From contig CADAJV010000001.1 in NCBI GenBank assembly GCA_902788275.1, positions 1 through 64,000 of the forward strand: a DNA stretch of 64,000 nt, read 5' to 3'. How positions within the stretch are numbered: position 1 is the first letter of the stretch; the number at the start of each line of letters is the position of its first letter. Position numbers and translations under genes: made by a program. A model generated the notes under the pieces. It made no database searches. It had not been told where the DNA came from and saw only the letters and a list, made by a program, of their open reading frames with translations. Positions 42,896-51,898 of the stretch are shown in pieces. The stretch comes from an uncultured Bacteroidales bacterium. Its GTDB lineage: Bacteria > Bacteroidota > Bacteroidia > Bacteroidales > Bacteroidaceae.

Positions 42896-44601
42896 CACTT
42901 AGCCTTGGGCGATGCACCAGTCTGAGCATCTGCCTTGGGCGATGCGCCAGTCTGGGCGTCAGTGGGGGTGGGCTGCCCGGCGGATGTTGCCTCCGTGGAG
43001 GCTTGCTCATCCGGCAGTGAGGCTGCCTGCTTGCGTTGAGTACTTATCTGCTCGGGGGTGCGCAGTTCGCGATACTTGATGTCGGTGCCTGGCACCTGGG
43101 TATAGATGGCTTCCTTGAGTTGCTCGGTGCTATAGGATATGGGCTCGCGGGTAAGCTCGGGCACGTTGTAACTCTTGAGAAGCATCAGATTGCTGACGGG
43201 ATCCTCCTGGGGCAGCATAAAGGCCTTGTGCGCCTTGCCCTGACGGTCGAAGTAGGCTATGTAGGGGCGAGTGTATGAGCCGTCGTCGCGGCGTGAGCTG
43301 AAAGCCAGCCAGCGGCCGTTACTGCTCCATGAGTGGTATGAGTCAACATCGGGCCCGTTGGCCTCGGTGAGGGGATAGACTTCGCCAGTTTCCAGATTTT
43401 TCACATACTGGTCGGAGCTCTTGTGCCAGATGTGAAACTGGCCGTAGTCACCGAGGGTAAAGAGCAGATACTTGCCGTCGGGGCTTACCCTGGGTACCGT
43501 GGCACTCTTGCCCATAGCCACGCAATCCACCTCCAGCTGAGGGTCGCCAAACTGCATAGTCTGCTCGTCAAAGGTTACACTCATCAGATTATAGCGCAGT
43601 TCGCGATAGTTGTGGAGCACATAGTTAACCTTGGCCGAGTCGGACAGCGACCCGAAGCCCGGCACGTCAGCCTGGCAATAATATATCTTCTTGCCGTCGG
43701 GGGCCCATGCGGGGAAGGTTTCCATGGCGTCGGCAGTCTTGCGTATGTTGCTCACCTCGTGAGTGTCGGCATTGTAGAAGATGAGGTCGCTACCATAGTC
43801 AAGCACCTCAATTTTTTCAAGGTTTTGCATGTGGAAGGCCTGACCCGTGCGGTTGCTGGAGAAGACAATGTAATTCTTCTTGGGGTGCCACGACGGATAG
43901 ACGGCCGAGCCCAGTATGGAGTCGTTCTTGAAATTGAGCTTCTCCACCTTGCCATCCTTGGCAATCATCGTGCCGCCCATGCCGGCACGAACGTGGAAGA
44001 GCATATTCTTGCCTCCGTAGTTCTGATAATTGTGGCAGTTGACGCAGTGGTTCTCCTCGGGATTCTCTACGCGGTTGTTCTCATAGATTACGTTCTGCTC
44101 ATAGGTGGTAAGGTTGCGCTGATAAAGGCCTATCTGGCGATACATCTCAAACCCCGGTTCTATGAGGCGGTAGGACAGATAGGGGTCAATGTTATCCTGG
44201 GCCACATAAATCTTGTAGGGATTATAACTGGTCCATTGGCCGTCGCTGAACTCATAGACGGTAACGTTGAGGACCTTGCCGCGATTGTCGCGGAGGGCGT
44301 TGCGCCACTCTGTAGAGTCAAACTGCACCACGCCGTCGTCGCTGCCGCCGCTCACCATCAACTCCTTGCCTCCAGCCTTGACCTGCACCACATATTCGTC
44401 GGCCTCAGCCTTGACTATGAAGTTAAGCGGTGCAATGTTTGGCGGCACCGTCACATCAGTATAGTCGGGATAGAGTACCACATTCTTGCCGTTAGCCACG
44501 GCATCCTGCGGCACACTGTAGCTACTCCCGCATCCTATAAGCAGCAGGCATATCACGGTGCCAAGCACTATATTTACTCCTTTATTCATAAATATCTTCA
44601 T
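42895..44601 (-). CDS. PD40 beta-propeller lipoprotein with CxxCH motif
   Basis: This encodes 568 residues from ATG 44601; the start gives a lipoprotein signal (ICLLLIGC). Upstream frame sequence overlaps the previous gene and is rejected. Domains: an N-terminal beta domain (about 30-140), a single CVNCH motif (Cys186, Cys189, His190) that looks like a haem c site, then TolB/PD40-type beta-propeller blades (AVYPSWHPKKNYIVFSSNRT; FPAWAPDGKKIYY; VPRVSPDGKYLLF). The C-terminus is low-complexity with a near-exact repeat (DAQTGASPKA). Function unknown; redox or substrate sensing at the membrane is possible. It is joined to the DUF6057-like gene upstream and nudC downstream. Confidence 0.82.
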   Translation of the reverse strand: MKIFMNKGVNIVLGTVICLLLIGCGSSYSVPQDAVANGKNVVLYPDYTDVTVPPNIAPLNFIVKAEADEYVVQVKAGGKELMVSGGSDDGVVQFDSTEWRNALRDNRGKVLNVTVYEFSDGQWTSYNPYKIYVAQDNIDPYLSYRLIEPGFEMYRQIGLYQRNLTTYEQNVIYENNRVENPEENHCVNCHNYQNYGGKNMLFHVRAGMGGTMIAKDGKVEKLNFKNDSILGSAVYPSWHPKKNYIVFSSNRTGQAFHMQNLEKIEVLDYGSDLIFYNADTHEVSNIRKTADAMETFPAWAPDGKKIYYCQADVPGFGSLSDSAKVNYVLHNYRELRYNLMSVTFDEQTMQFGDPQLEVDCVAMGKSATVPRVSPDGKYLLFTLGDYGQFHIWHKSSDQYVKNLETGEVYPLTEANGPDVDSYHSWSSNGRWLAFSSRRDDGSYTRPYIAYFDRQGKAHKAFMLPQEDPVSNLMLLKSYNVPELTREPISYSTEQLKEAIYTQVPGTDIKYRELRTPEQISTQRKQAASLPDEQASTEATSAGQPTPTDAQTGASPKADAQTGASPKAK

Positions 44602-44602
44602 A

Positions 44603-46255
44603 TCAGTTGACTCCTCCTTTCTCTTTCTCCTCGGGAACAATGTAGTTCTCGTCGGGGATATTCTGGAAATAGTAATAGTATTCATAAGTGCCGCGGTATT
44701 TCTCAAATTTCTTGGCCTTCTCCTTGGGATCAGCCTTCTCACCCTTGGCAAAGCACTCACCCATAAAGTCTTTCATCTCCTGCAATACGTAGGGAGAAAG
44801 CTTTATCTGTTTCAACACCGACAGATTCTTGATATTCTGTACCACGATAGCCTCCTCATATATCTTAGGCAGAGGCACGCCCTGCTCCAGCATAGTCAGT
44901 ATTCGCGAGCCGAAAGCTTTCATATCCTTGGTGTAGAGGCAGGCATAGAGCGAGTTGTGGAGGCCGCGCATACTCTTGGCCTCAGTCAGCGCTAAGTTAT
45001 AGCCCAAAAACATAGGTTCCCTATATATCTGCTCAAACGTGTCATGCACCGGCTGCAACTCAATCACGCCCATCATCTCCTGGTCCTGTCCTATGAGGCC
45101 GGGGTCCTTGACCATAGCCGAATACTTCTCCACAAAATCGCCCTCAAAGGGAGCCCTCTTGAGGATGGCCAGATATTTTTCTGCCAGCGCAGACTCGCCG
45201 TCCGCCAACGCACACTGCACCATTCGCTTTATCCTGTGGATGGTGGGGCCTTCCAGAACATTCTGCTCCATAGCCTCATGGTAGGCACTGCGGGTAAGGC
45301 CGGCATAGAAATTGCAATCTATCACGATATAATCCATACCGCCGTCAAAGGAGCCGGTCCTACGGCTGAGGTGAGCGTTACGATACTGGTAGGGCAGGTT
45401 AAACAGCTCGGTGGACAGCTGGCCGTTCTGGTTGAGAGCCAGGGCGTGATAGGCTGCCACGGTGCGGGTAGGGTGGGCGCTGGTTGAAGCCAGCTGAGCC
45501 ATGCCGTCCCAGTCTTGCTCCATCATCTTACATTCCATGGCGCAGGTCAGTCTGTCGTTCTGCGCATAGGTCATAGCCACAACGGCACAACCTACCCAAA
45601 GCACGGCAAACACAGCCAGCACACCCTTAATGAGTGGTCTCTCGCACTTTTGCACTTCCGCACTATCGTGCTTTCGGCCTTTTACATACTTCATACCCCT
45701 CCTTACTCCGGCTAGCACAGCACACAGCACCAGGGCCAACAGCGGCCACGTCATAATCCAGCTCGGCTCGCGCAGATAAAAGAGGTTGAGGCCCCTGTAA
45801 AACACAAAGCCCATATAGGCAAACGGTGCAACCAAAGGTACTACGCGGCCCCAGCCGCTCAGCCCCAGCGCATAGTCCAGCAACCGGGCTGCCAGAGTCA
45901 GCATACCGGCTATCAGTAGGGCACCGCACAGCGGCCAGACACAGCTGAGCAACATAAAACGTCCCGTGACATACAGCCACCCCAGCGGCTGGCAGAGCCA
46001 GTAGTCCATGGCCAGCGAGTCAAACACAAAGAAGCTCCTCTGTTGAGCCACCCTCAGCGTGTCGCCGTAGAAGAAGAAAAGGAAAGCCCATAAGGCCACC
46101 AACATAGTCAGCCACGGGTGGCTAACAAGAAGATTGACAAGCTTGGTCCACAGAGAGGGACCTTTCTGCCTATCACCTTTTCGTCCTTTCGTCCTTTCGT
46201 CCTTTCGTCCTTTCGAACTTTCGAACTTTGGAACTCTATTATTCCTTTTTGACAT
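44603..46255 (-). CDS. DUF6057-like multi-pass membrane protein
   Basis: This encodes 550 residues from ATG 46255 (MSKRNNRVPKF); the apparent upstream TTG start lies on the transcript start and is rejected. Residues about 12-34 are a charged linker encoded by an 8-nt repeat. Several membrane helices follow (SHPWLTMLVALWAFLFFFYG, about 45-220), then a soluble TPR-like helical domain (about 230-540: MMEQDWDGMAQLASTSAHPT). It matches a Bacteroidales family I know as DUF6057, without known function. It is the first gene of the operon, with a good promoter at 46284-46314. Confidence 0.8.
   Translation of the reverse strand: MSKRNNRVPKFESSKGRKDERTKGRKGDRQKGPSLWTKLVNLLVSHPWLTMLVALWAFLFFFYGDTLRVAQQRSFFVFDSLAMDYWLCQPLGWLYVTGRFMLLSCVWPLCGALLIAGMLTLAARLLDYALGLSGWGRVVPLVAPFAYMGFVFYRGLNLFYLREPSWIMTWPLLALVLCAVLAGVRRGMKYVKGRKHDSAEVQKCERPLIKGVLAVFAVLWVGCAVVAMTYAQNDRLTCAMECKMMEQDWDGMAQLASTSAHPTRTVAAYHALALNQNGQLSTELFNLPYQYRNAHLSRRTGSFDGGMDYIVIDCNFYAGLTRSAYHEAMEQNVLEGPTIHRIKRMVQCALADGESALAEKYLAILKRAPFEGDFVEKYSAMVKDPGLIGQDQEMMGVIELQPVHDTFEQIYREPMFLGYNLALTEAKSMRGLHNSLYACLYTKDMKAFGSRILTMLEQGVPLPKIYEEAIVVQNIKNLSVLKQIKLSPYVLQEMKDFMGECFAKGEKADPKEKAKKFEKYRGTYEYYYYFQNIPDENYIVPEEKEKGGVN
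46181..46228 (-). repeat. Octamer repeat in the DUF6057 gene
   Basis: Six 8-nt units (four TCGTCCTT, two TCGAACTT on the plus strand) encode KFESSKGRKDERTKGRK. Unit length is not divisible by three, so slippage would shift the frame near the start of the protein. Confidence 0.9.
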
Positions 46256-46283
46256 TTTTCTGAAAAATTTATATCCTAACAAG

Positions 46284-46314
46284 CAAAAGTAGGCATTTCC
46301 CCGTCAATAGCCAA
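46284..46314 (-). promoter_or_regulatory. Bacteroidetes-type promoter
   Basis: On the minus strand TTG (46312-46314, within TTTTGG) and TACTTTTG (46284-46291) are 20 bases apart. It fixes the start of the downstream gene at 46255. Confidence 0.7.
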
Positions 46315-46397
46315 AAAAAATCCTACATTATTATATTAATAAGTTCAATATGCCACTTTTTGCCGACAGATAACACAAACATTCCGCCAGATTTACA

Positions 46398-46405
46398 TAC
46401 CTTTG
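46398..46405 (+). promoter_or_regulatory. -7 box of rsmA
   Basis: TACCTTTG lies 22 bases before the ATG at 46427 and overlaps a possible TTG start at 46403, which is therefore unlikely. No good -33 box is seen. Confidence 0.55.
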
Positions 46406-46426
46406 CACAACCAAAAGCATCCCCCC

Positions 46427-47284
46427 ATGAGAAGACGCGATGTAAAAGCCAAGAAGTCGCTCGGCCAGCATTTTCTGACCGACATAAGCATAGCGCGACG
46501 TATAGCCGATACGGTAGATGCCGCCCCATTCCTGCCTGTGCTGGAGGTAGGTCCAGGCACCGGAGCCCTCACCGAGCACCTCATAGCCAAGGGGCGCGAA
46601 CTCCATGTGGTGGAGCTCGACCGCGAGAGTATTGCCTACCTCCGCGAGCATTTCCCCATGTTGCGTGGCGAGCGACTCATTGAGGGTGACTTTCTGCGCA
46701 TGGACCTTAGCCAGATCTTCAACGGTAAGCCTTTCGTCCTAACCGGCAACTACCCATATAACATCAGCAGCCAGATATTCTTTAAGATGCTCGAATATCG
46801 TGACCTCATCCCCTGCTGCACCGGCATGATACAACGCGAGGTAGCCCTGCGGTTATGCTCAGGCCCAGGCAATCGCGACTACGGCATACTCAGCGTCATC
46901 CTCCAGGCGTGGTACGACACCGAGTACCTCTTCACCGTAGAGGAAAACGCCTTCAATCCGCCACCTAAGGTCAAGAGCGCCGTTGTGCGCTTCACCCGCA
47001 ACAGTGTCACCGACCTCGGATGCGATGAACATCTTTTTCGTCGAGTAGTCAAGACCACCTTCAATCAGCGCCGCAAGATGATGCGAGGCTCCATCCGCCC
47101 CCTTCTGGCCCAGCTCGACAATGAGCGCCTTGCACCCACACAGCAGGAAGCATCACTGCCCAATCTACCCGACCATACCGCTTTCCTCAGCCTGTCAATC
47201 CTTACCCGGCGCCCCGAGCAGCTCAGCGTACAGGACTTTATCGACCTCACTAACGCCGTGGAGAGGGAGTACACCCAATACTGA
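46427..47284 (+). CDS. rsmA: 16S rRNA dimethyladenosine transferase RsmA (KsgA)
   Basis: This encodes 285 residues from ATG 46427 (MRRRDVKAKKSLGQHFL). It dimethylates two adjacent adenosines near the 3' end of 16S rRNA. SAM-binding motif EVGPGTGALTEHL, acidic VELDRESI and catalytic NYPYNISSQIFFK are present, plus the C-terminal helical domain (FNQRRKMMRGSI). It is followed by a 320-base spacer with the CorA leader. Confidence 0.94.
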   Translation: MRRRDVKAKKSLGQHFLTDISIARRIADTVDAAPFLPVLEVGPGTGALTEHLIAKGRELHVVELDRESIAYLREHFPMLRGERLIEGDFLRMDLSQIFNGKPFVLTGNYPYNISSQIFFKMLEYRDLIPCCTGMIQREVALRLCSGPGNRDYGILSVILQAWYDTEYLFTVEENAFNPPPKVKSAVVRFTRNSVTDLGCDEHLFRRVVKTTFNQRRKMMRGSIRPLLAQLDNERLAPTQQEASLPNLPDHTAFLSLSILTRRPEQLSVQDFIDLTNAVEREYTQY

Positions 47285-47461
47285 CACAAAAAACAGAGCA
47301 CCTCTTGTAAAGCACGCCGCAAAGTAGCACCCCCACTCTTGTCAACCGCAAAACATTTGAGGAAGAAATTAATTCATTAAAATTGGGCACAAATTGTATA
47401 CATTTTGCCCGTCAGCGGCAAAAAAACGCTACTTCCTGCCCTCCTTTTTCAAAAAAAACAC

Positions 47462-47604
47462 TACTTTTGCAGCCGTTAATTCTAATTTTAACATCTAATG
47501 GACGATTATTACGCGGATAGTAACAAACGGAATTGAGGCAAAGTGCAGTAGATTTTTGATCCTTACCACTCTGCCTTGGGGCCTTTATCAGTGGAGGACT
47601 AAAA
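47462..47604 (+). promoter_or_regulatory. Promoter and long leader of the CorA-type gene
   Basis: TACTTTTG (47462-47469) is the -7 box; no clear -33 is seen. The leader of about 130 nt contains a 12-codon frame (47498-47536, MDDYYADSNKRN) and a 5-bp stem (47566-47570 with 47590-47594) just before the GGAGGA near the start codon. This could be an attenuating leader, but no known Mg2+ riboswitch is recognised. The rest of the 47285-47604 spacer is featureless. Confidence 0.45.
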
Positions 47605-48531
47605 ATGCGAACATTTTGGAACATCAACCGTACACTGCGTACATTGAGCGAATGGGAGCCTAACTGCTGGGTGCAGGTTACGTGTCCCACGCAAAGAGAC
47701 GAAGACTATCTTACCAACGAGCTGAACGTGCCGAGTTGGTTCCTTGACGACATCAGGGATAAGGACGAGCGTGCCCGTTATGAGTACGATGAGGGATGGA
47801 TGCTCATCATCCTGCGCATACCCTATGTCAAGGAAGTGCGTTCCCGGACGCCCCACACCACAGTGCCTCTCGGCATACTCATCCACGACGACATCTGCAT
47901 CACTGTCTGCAACTACGAGACCAATATGATGATAGACTTCGTCAGCTATCAGCAAAAGCGCAACCAGGGATTCACAGATGCCGTGGATCTCGTGTTCAGG
48001 CTCTTCCTCAGCTCCTCAGTATGGTATCTGAAGAGGCTGAAGCAAATCAGCGTGCTTATTGACGAGTCGAAGCAGAAGCTCGACCAGAAAATCAGTAACG
48101 AAGACCTCATCGGACTCTCACGACTGCAAGACAGCCTTACCTATTTCATCACCTCTCTGCGTGGCAACGAGACCTTGCTCTCCAAACTCAAGTTCAAACT
48201 ACCCGTTGATGAGCTGGATGCCGACCTCATTGAAGACGTGACCATCGAGATGAATCAGGCTCGCGAGACCACCAATATCTACACTCACATTCTCGACTCC
48301 ACAATGGACACCTACGCCAGCATCATCAACAACAACACCAACTCAGTGATGAAGACCATGACCTCTATCAGCATAGTACTCATGTTCCCCACACTGGTAG
48401 CTAGTCTCTTTGGCATGAACCTGCTCAACGGCATAGAGCACGCATGGTGGGGCTTCCCCGTGGTGACTATACTCTCGGTCGGAATAGCAGCCCTCAGCTT
48501 CTGGGCCTTCAAACATCGCCACTGGATTTGA
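47605..48531 (+). CDS. corA: CorA-family divalent cation transporter
   Basis: This encodes 308 residues: a cytoplasmic alpha/beta domain (about 1-130), long helices (130-240), and two C-terminal membrane helices with the family motif GMN (SLFGMNLLNGIEHAWWG). It transports Mg2+ (or Ni2+/Co2+) as a pentamer. Length and topology fit bacterial CorA. It ends in a basic tail after the last helix (FKHRHWI). Transcription probably stops at the long hairpin 48561-48649. Confidence 0.92.
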   Translation: MRTFWNINRTLRTLSEWEPNCWVQVTCPTQRDEDYLTNELNVPSWFLDDIRDKDERARYEYDEGWMLIILRIPYVKEVRSRTPHTTVPLGILIHDDICITVCNYETNMMIDFVSYQQKRNQGFTDAVDLVFRLFLSSSVWYLKRLKQISVLIDESKQKLDQKISNEDLIGLSRLQDSLTYFITSLRGNETLLSKLKFKLPVDELDADLIEDVTIEMNQARETTNIYTHILDSTMDTYASIINNNTNSVMKTMTSISIVLMFPTLVASLFGMNLLNGIEHAWWGFPVVTILSVGIAALSFWAFKHRHWI

Positions 48532-48560
48532 TTATATCCCATAGCTGAGTAGGAAAAACA

Positions 48561-48649
48561 AACCATAGAAAAAACGAAATCACAAGTCCAACACAGAAGG
48601 CCATTGCAGTTCTTTACATTGGACTTGTGATTTCAGTTTTTCTATGGTT
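48561..48649. repeat. Long inverted repeat (31-bp arms)
   Basis: Arms 48561-48591 and 48619-48649 match at 29 of 31 positions around a 27-base loop. The A-rich left end and T-rich right end (TTTTTCTATGGTTTTG) let it act as a terminator for corA. It is much longer than a usual terminator stem and could also be a small non-autonomous element or an RNA duplex. It stands 29 bases past the corA stop. Confidence 0.8.
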
Positions 48650-48876
48650 TTGTTATCTTGCTGTCCTGCAAAAAACTAGAGAAAACATGTGAGTAATTAA
48701 TGTAAATTACCATATATATGATAATTTCTTTTAGTGCTCACTTTCGAGCCAGGCAATAAATTTCAAATCTCAAATTTCTATTCTCTTCAACACCCGCTTT
48801 CAATCCGCCAAAAGGCGCATAATCTTAGCGTTTTTTCGTGCCAATCCACTTTTTACATCAAAATAGTGCATAAAAA

Positions 48877-48908
48877 TTTGGAAGAATAAAATAAATTAAC
48901 TTCATTTG
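48877..48908 (+). promoter_or_regulatory. Promoter of the DUF349 gene
   Basis: TTTG (48877-48880) and TTCATTTG (48901-48908) are 20 bases apart; the second box deviates from TAnnTTTG at its second base. The spacer 48650-48963 also carries heptad repeats at 48757-48778 and no gene. Confidence 0.5.
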
Positions 48909-48963
48909 CATTCCGCAAGAGCAAAACGATTGCGAAAACACTAATTGTCTAAATGATATTAAC

Positions 48964-51141
48964 ATGGAAAATGTTACCGACCCCAGAACGGACGAGCTGC
49001 AGCAGCAGCCAGCCGTTGAGCAACCCGCAGAAACCCCTGCGTCTGTAGCAGAGGAAGAGGTTAAAGAGACTATCACCGAGGCAGAAACACCTGCCGCACC
49101 AGTAGAAGAAACATTAGCCGAGGAGCCTGCTGCCGAAGCATTAGCCGAGGAGCCCGCTGCCGATGCATCCGTTGAGGATGCCTCCGCCGAGGAGCCCGCC
49201 GCCGAGGTTGTGGAAGATGCACCTGAGACCTCTGCCGAAGAAACACTTGCAGAGGAGGAAGCCCCTGTTGATGAAGAAGATGTTGAAGCAGAGAAACCCC
49301 TCGATATCCCCGACACCAAGGAAGGCATCGTGGAGTGCATAGCAGCCATTGTTGCCAGCGGCGATGCCGGCTCACGCGCAGCCCAGGAGCAGCTCAAGCA
49401 GGCATTCTATCGTCTGCAGCGCGAAGAGAGAGCCAAGGCTCAGGCCGACTTCGTAGCCAACGGAGGTAACCCCGAGGAGTTCACCCCAGAGGAGGATCCC
49501 CTGGAGGAAGAACTCAAGGCCCAGCTCGCCATACTCAAGGAACTCCGCGCCAAGCAGATAGAAGACAACGAGAAGAAGAAGGAAGCCAACCTCGAGCGCA
49601 AGCGCGCCATCATAGAAGAAATCAAAGCCATCAGCACCTCGCCCGAGGAGGCCAACAAAGCATATGACACTTTCCGCAAGTTGCAGGCTGAGTGGAAGGA
49701 AATCAAACCCATACCCGAGAGCGCAGCCAATGAAGTATGGAAGCAGTTCCAGTTTGCACAAGACCAGTTCTACGACCTGCTCAAGACCAACTCCGCCCTG
49801 CGTGACTACGACTTCAAGAAAAACTTTGAGGCCAAGACCCGCCTCTGCGAGGCCGCCGAGCAGCTCGTTGACGAGCCCGACGTAATACGCGCTTCTCACG
49901 CTCTGCAGCAGCTCCACCAGGAGTTCCGCGAGATAGGTCCCGTGGCGCGCGAAGTGAGAGAAGAGCTGTGGAACCGCTTCAAGGCTGCCTCCACCGCTGT
50001 CAACAAGCGTCACGCCCAGTATTTCGAGGGCCTCAAGGAGAAAGAAGAAGAAAACCTCGCCAAGAAGACAGCCATCTGCGAGGAGATAGAGGCCATCGAG
50101 GTGGAAAACATCAACGGCTACGCCCAGTGGGACGGCCTTACCAAGCAGATCATAGCACTCCAGGAAGAGTGGAAGACTATCGGCCGCGCCACCAAGAAGA
50201 TGAACACCAAGATTTTTGAGCGCTTCCGTGCCGCCTGCGACAACTTCTTTACTAAGAAGGCTGACTTCTTCAAGGAGCAGAAAAAGACTTACGCAGACAA
50301 TGCGGCACGCAAGCTTGCCCTTGTGGAGAAAGCCGAGGCCCTCAAGGAGAGCACCCAGTGGACAGCCACCACCAACGAGCTCATCCAGTTGCAGAAAGAG
50401 TGGAAAGAGATAGGCGCCACCGCCCACAAGACCTCTAACGCCCTCTGGGAGCGCTTCAACGCCGCATGCAACGAATTCTTCGATAAGAAGAAAGCCGTCC
50501 TTGGCGACCAGCACAAGGAAGAGAGCGAAAACCTCATCAAGAAAAAGACTGTCATAGAGAAGCTCGAAGCTCTTGCCATCGAGGGCGGCGAGAACATCGC
50601 CGAGGCTGTCAAGGCCCTGCAGGACGAGTGGGCAGGCATAGGCCATGTGCCCTTCAAGAGTAAGGACAAGATATATGCCAAGTACCGCGAAGTCGTTGAC
50701 AAACTCTACAAGGAGTTCAACCTCCGTGCACCTCGCCGTGCACCCAGGGGCGGCAATGGCGGCTCAGGCCGTCCCATGCCCGAGGGCAATAGCCTGTTGC
50801 GCCTCTATGAGGCCCGCAAGGCCGAGTTGGCCACCTATGAAAACAACATATCGTTCCTAACCACCAGCTCCAAGAAAGGCTCAGCACTCATCGACACCAT
50901 GCTTCGCAAGATAGAGAGTCTTAAGGCTAACCTCGCCGACCTGGCAGAACGCATCCGTCAGGAGTCAGAGCCCAAGCCCGCCGCCGAAGCTCCTACCCCT
51001 GAGGAAACTCTCGCAGCAACCGAGGCACCGGCCGAGCCCGTAGAGGCACCCGCAGCCGAGGAAGCCGCAGAGAAGGCACCCGCAACAGAGTCTGCAGAGA
51101 AGCCTGAAAAAGAGTCAGAAGAAGAGCCTGCAAAGGAATAA
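48964..51141 (+). CDS. DUF349-domain coiled-coil protein
   Basis: This encodes 725 residues. The N-terminus (about 1-115) is very acidic and Ala/Glu-rich (repeated AEEPAAEA-type segments). The centre (about 165-600) has at least five DUF349 repeats, each with a KxxW..IG.. pattern (LQAEWKEIKPIPESAANEVW; LQEEWKTIGRATKKMN; LQDEWAGIGHVPFKSKDKIY). The C-terminus is Pro/Ala/Glu-rich. DUF349 proteins are large cytoplasmic coiled-coil proteins of unknown biochemical function. It is monocistronic, with its own promoter and terminator. Confidence 0.9.
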   Translation: MENVTDPRTDELQQQPAVEQPAETPASVAEEEVKETITEAETPAAPVEETLAEEPAAEALAEEPAADASVEDASAEEPAAEVVEDAPETSAEETLAEEEAPVDEEDVEAEKPLDIPDTKEGIVECIAAIVASGDAGSRAAQEQLKQAFYRLQREERAKAQADFVANGGNPEEFTPEEDPLEEELKAQLAILKELRAKQIEDNEKKKEANLERKRAIIEEIKAISTSPEEANKAYDTFRKLQAEWKEIKPIPESAANEVWKQFQFAQDQFYDLLKTNSALRDYDFKKNFEAKTRLCEAAEQLVDEPDVIRASHALQQLHQEFREIGPVAREVREELWNRFKAASTAVNKRHAQYFEGLKEKEEENLAKKTAICEEIEAIEVENINGYAQWDGLTKQIIALQEEWKTIGRATKKMNTKIFERFRAACDNFFTKKADFFKEQKKTYADNAARKLALVEKAEALKESTQWTATTNELIQLQKEWKEIGATAHKTSNALWERFNAACNEFFDKKKAVLGDQHKEESENLIKKKTVIEKLEALAIEGGENIAEAVKALQDEWAGIGHVPFKSKDKIYAKYREVVDKLYKEFNLRAPRRAPRGGNGGSGRPMPEGNSLLRLYEARKAELATYENNISFLTTSSKKGSALIDTMLRKIESLKANLADLAERIRQESEPKPAAEAPTPEETLAATEAPAEPVEAPAAEEAAEKAPATESAEKPEKESEEEPAKE

Positions 51142-51165
51142 TTGGAATATCCATAACCCTCAAGA

Positions 51166-51205
51166 TAATGGTCGGCGCTGCCAAGCGCCGGCCATTACAT
51201 TTTTT
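51166..51205 (+). terminator. Rho-independent terminator
   Basis: The stem TAATGGTCGGCGC/GCGCCGGCCATTA (51166-51178 with 51185-51197) is followed by CATTTTTT, 24 bases after the DUF349 gene. Confidence 0.9.
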
Positions 51206-51256
51206 CTCCAACACTTGACACAAACAACCAAAACCACGAAAAAACTCCATAAAATT

Positions 51257-51286
51257 TTGGTACTAATAAAAAAATTACTACTTTTG
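51257..51286 (+). promoter_or_regulatory. Promoter of tRNA-Ala
   Basis: TTG (51257-51259, within TTTTG) and TACTTTTG (51279-51286) are 19 bases apart, a consensus Bacteroidetes promoter, 65 bases before the mature tRNA. Confidence 0.85.
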
Positions 51287-51350
51287 CACCGCAAAGGAAG
51301 AATGGCAGTACATTCCGTCCTTTCAACCAGGTAATATTTCAGCCTCACAT

Positions 51351-51424
<74 letters not shown>

Positions 51425-51440
51425 CCCACACAGAGAGAGC

Positions 51441-51480
51441 CACCTCCGCCCAACAGCCATTGCGCGGAGGTGATTTCTTT
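51441..51480 (+). terminator. Terminator behind tRNA-Ala
   Basis: The stem CACCTCCGC/GCGGAGGTG (51441-51449 with 51464-51472) is followed by ATTTCTTTT. The remaining spacer to 51898 holds a direct repeat and a second terminator. Confidence 0.8.
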
Positions 51481-51640
51481 TACAGGCAACACTGCAGGGA
51501 AAGACCTCTTCGCCCTTAACCCCATCGGGGAATAAACACAAGGAGGGCCACGCCTTTTGGCTGTGTGGTTGTGGGAGAGGTAGTAGACTGCTTCCGTCCG
51601 CTACATAGCACTGGCAGTAAATATTAAAAAGTAAGCCCAA

Positions 51641-51680
51641 AATCTAATCGCGCCGGGACGGAATCTAATCGCGCCGGGAC
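51641..51680. repeat. Direct repeat AATCTAATCGCGCCGGGAC (two copies)
   Basis: Two 19-base copies (51641-51659 and 51662-51680), separated by two bases, are followed by TACGCGATTA, an inverted echo of TAATCGCG. Similar words occur at 105-180. Non-coding. Confidence 0.8.
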
Positions 51681-51785
51681 TGATGCTCCCTACGCGATTA
51701 TTTTCTGTCTCCGCTCAAATAAATTTTGCCGATATGGATAATCTGCACATCTTCTGACGTTATGCCTTCGGAAAAGACACACAAC

Positions 51786-51819
51786 ACAAAAAACACACAA
51801 ACTTTTTCTGTGTGTGTTT
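51786..51819 (-). terminator. Terminator of the nuclease-like gene
   Basis: The stem AAACACACA/TGTGTGTTT (51791-51799 with 51811-51819) is followed on the minus strand by TTTTTTGTGT, about 80 bases past the stop at 51899. Confidence 0.65.
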
Positions 51820-51898
51820 CATAGAAGGCAGACTTTTCGGGACTGTTGTGAATTTTAGTTGGTTAGTTCCTTATATGGCGTTTATGGTTAATGGTGTT

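Noticed and set aside
43423..44610. 395-codon frame opposite the PD40 lipoprotein gene
   Set aside because: Antisense shadow of a well-supported gene; the product is low in domain-like features.
47605..48650. Insertion sequence with the 31-bp inverted repeat as an end
   Set aside because: Both arms lie together behind corA; there is no transposase and no target duplication.
49372..50646. 424-codon frame opposite the DUF349 gene
   Set aside because: Leu/Glu-rich antisense shadow created by the codon pattern of the Lys/Glu coiled coil.
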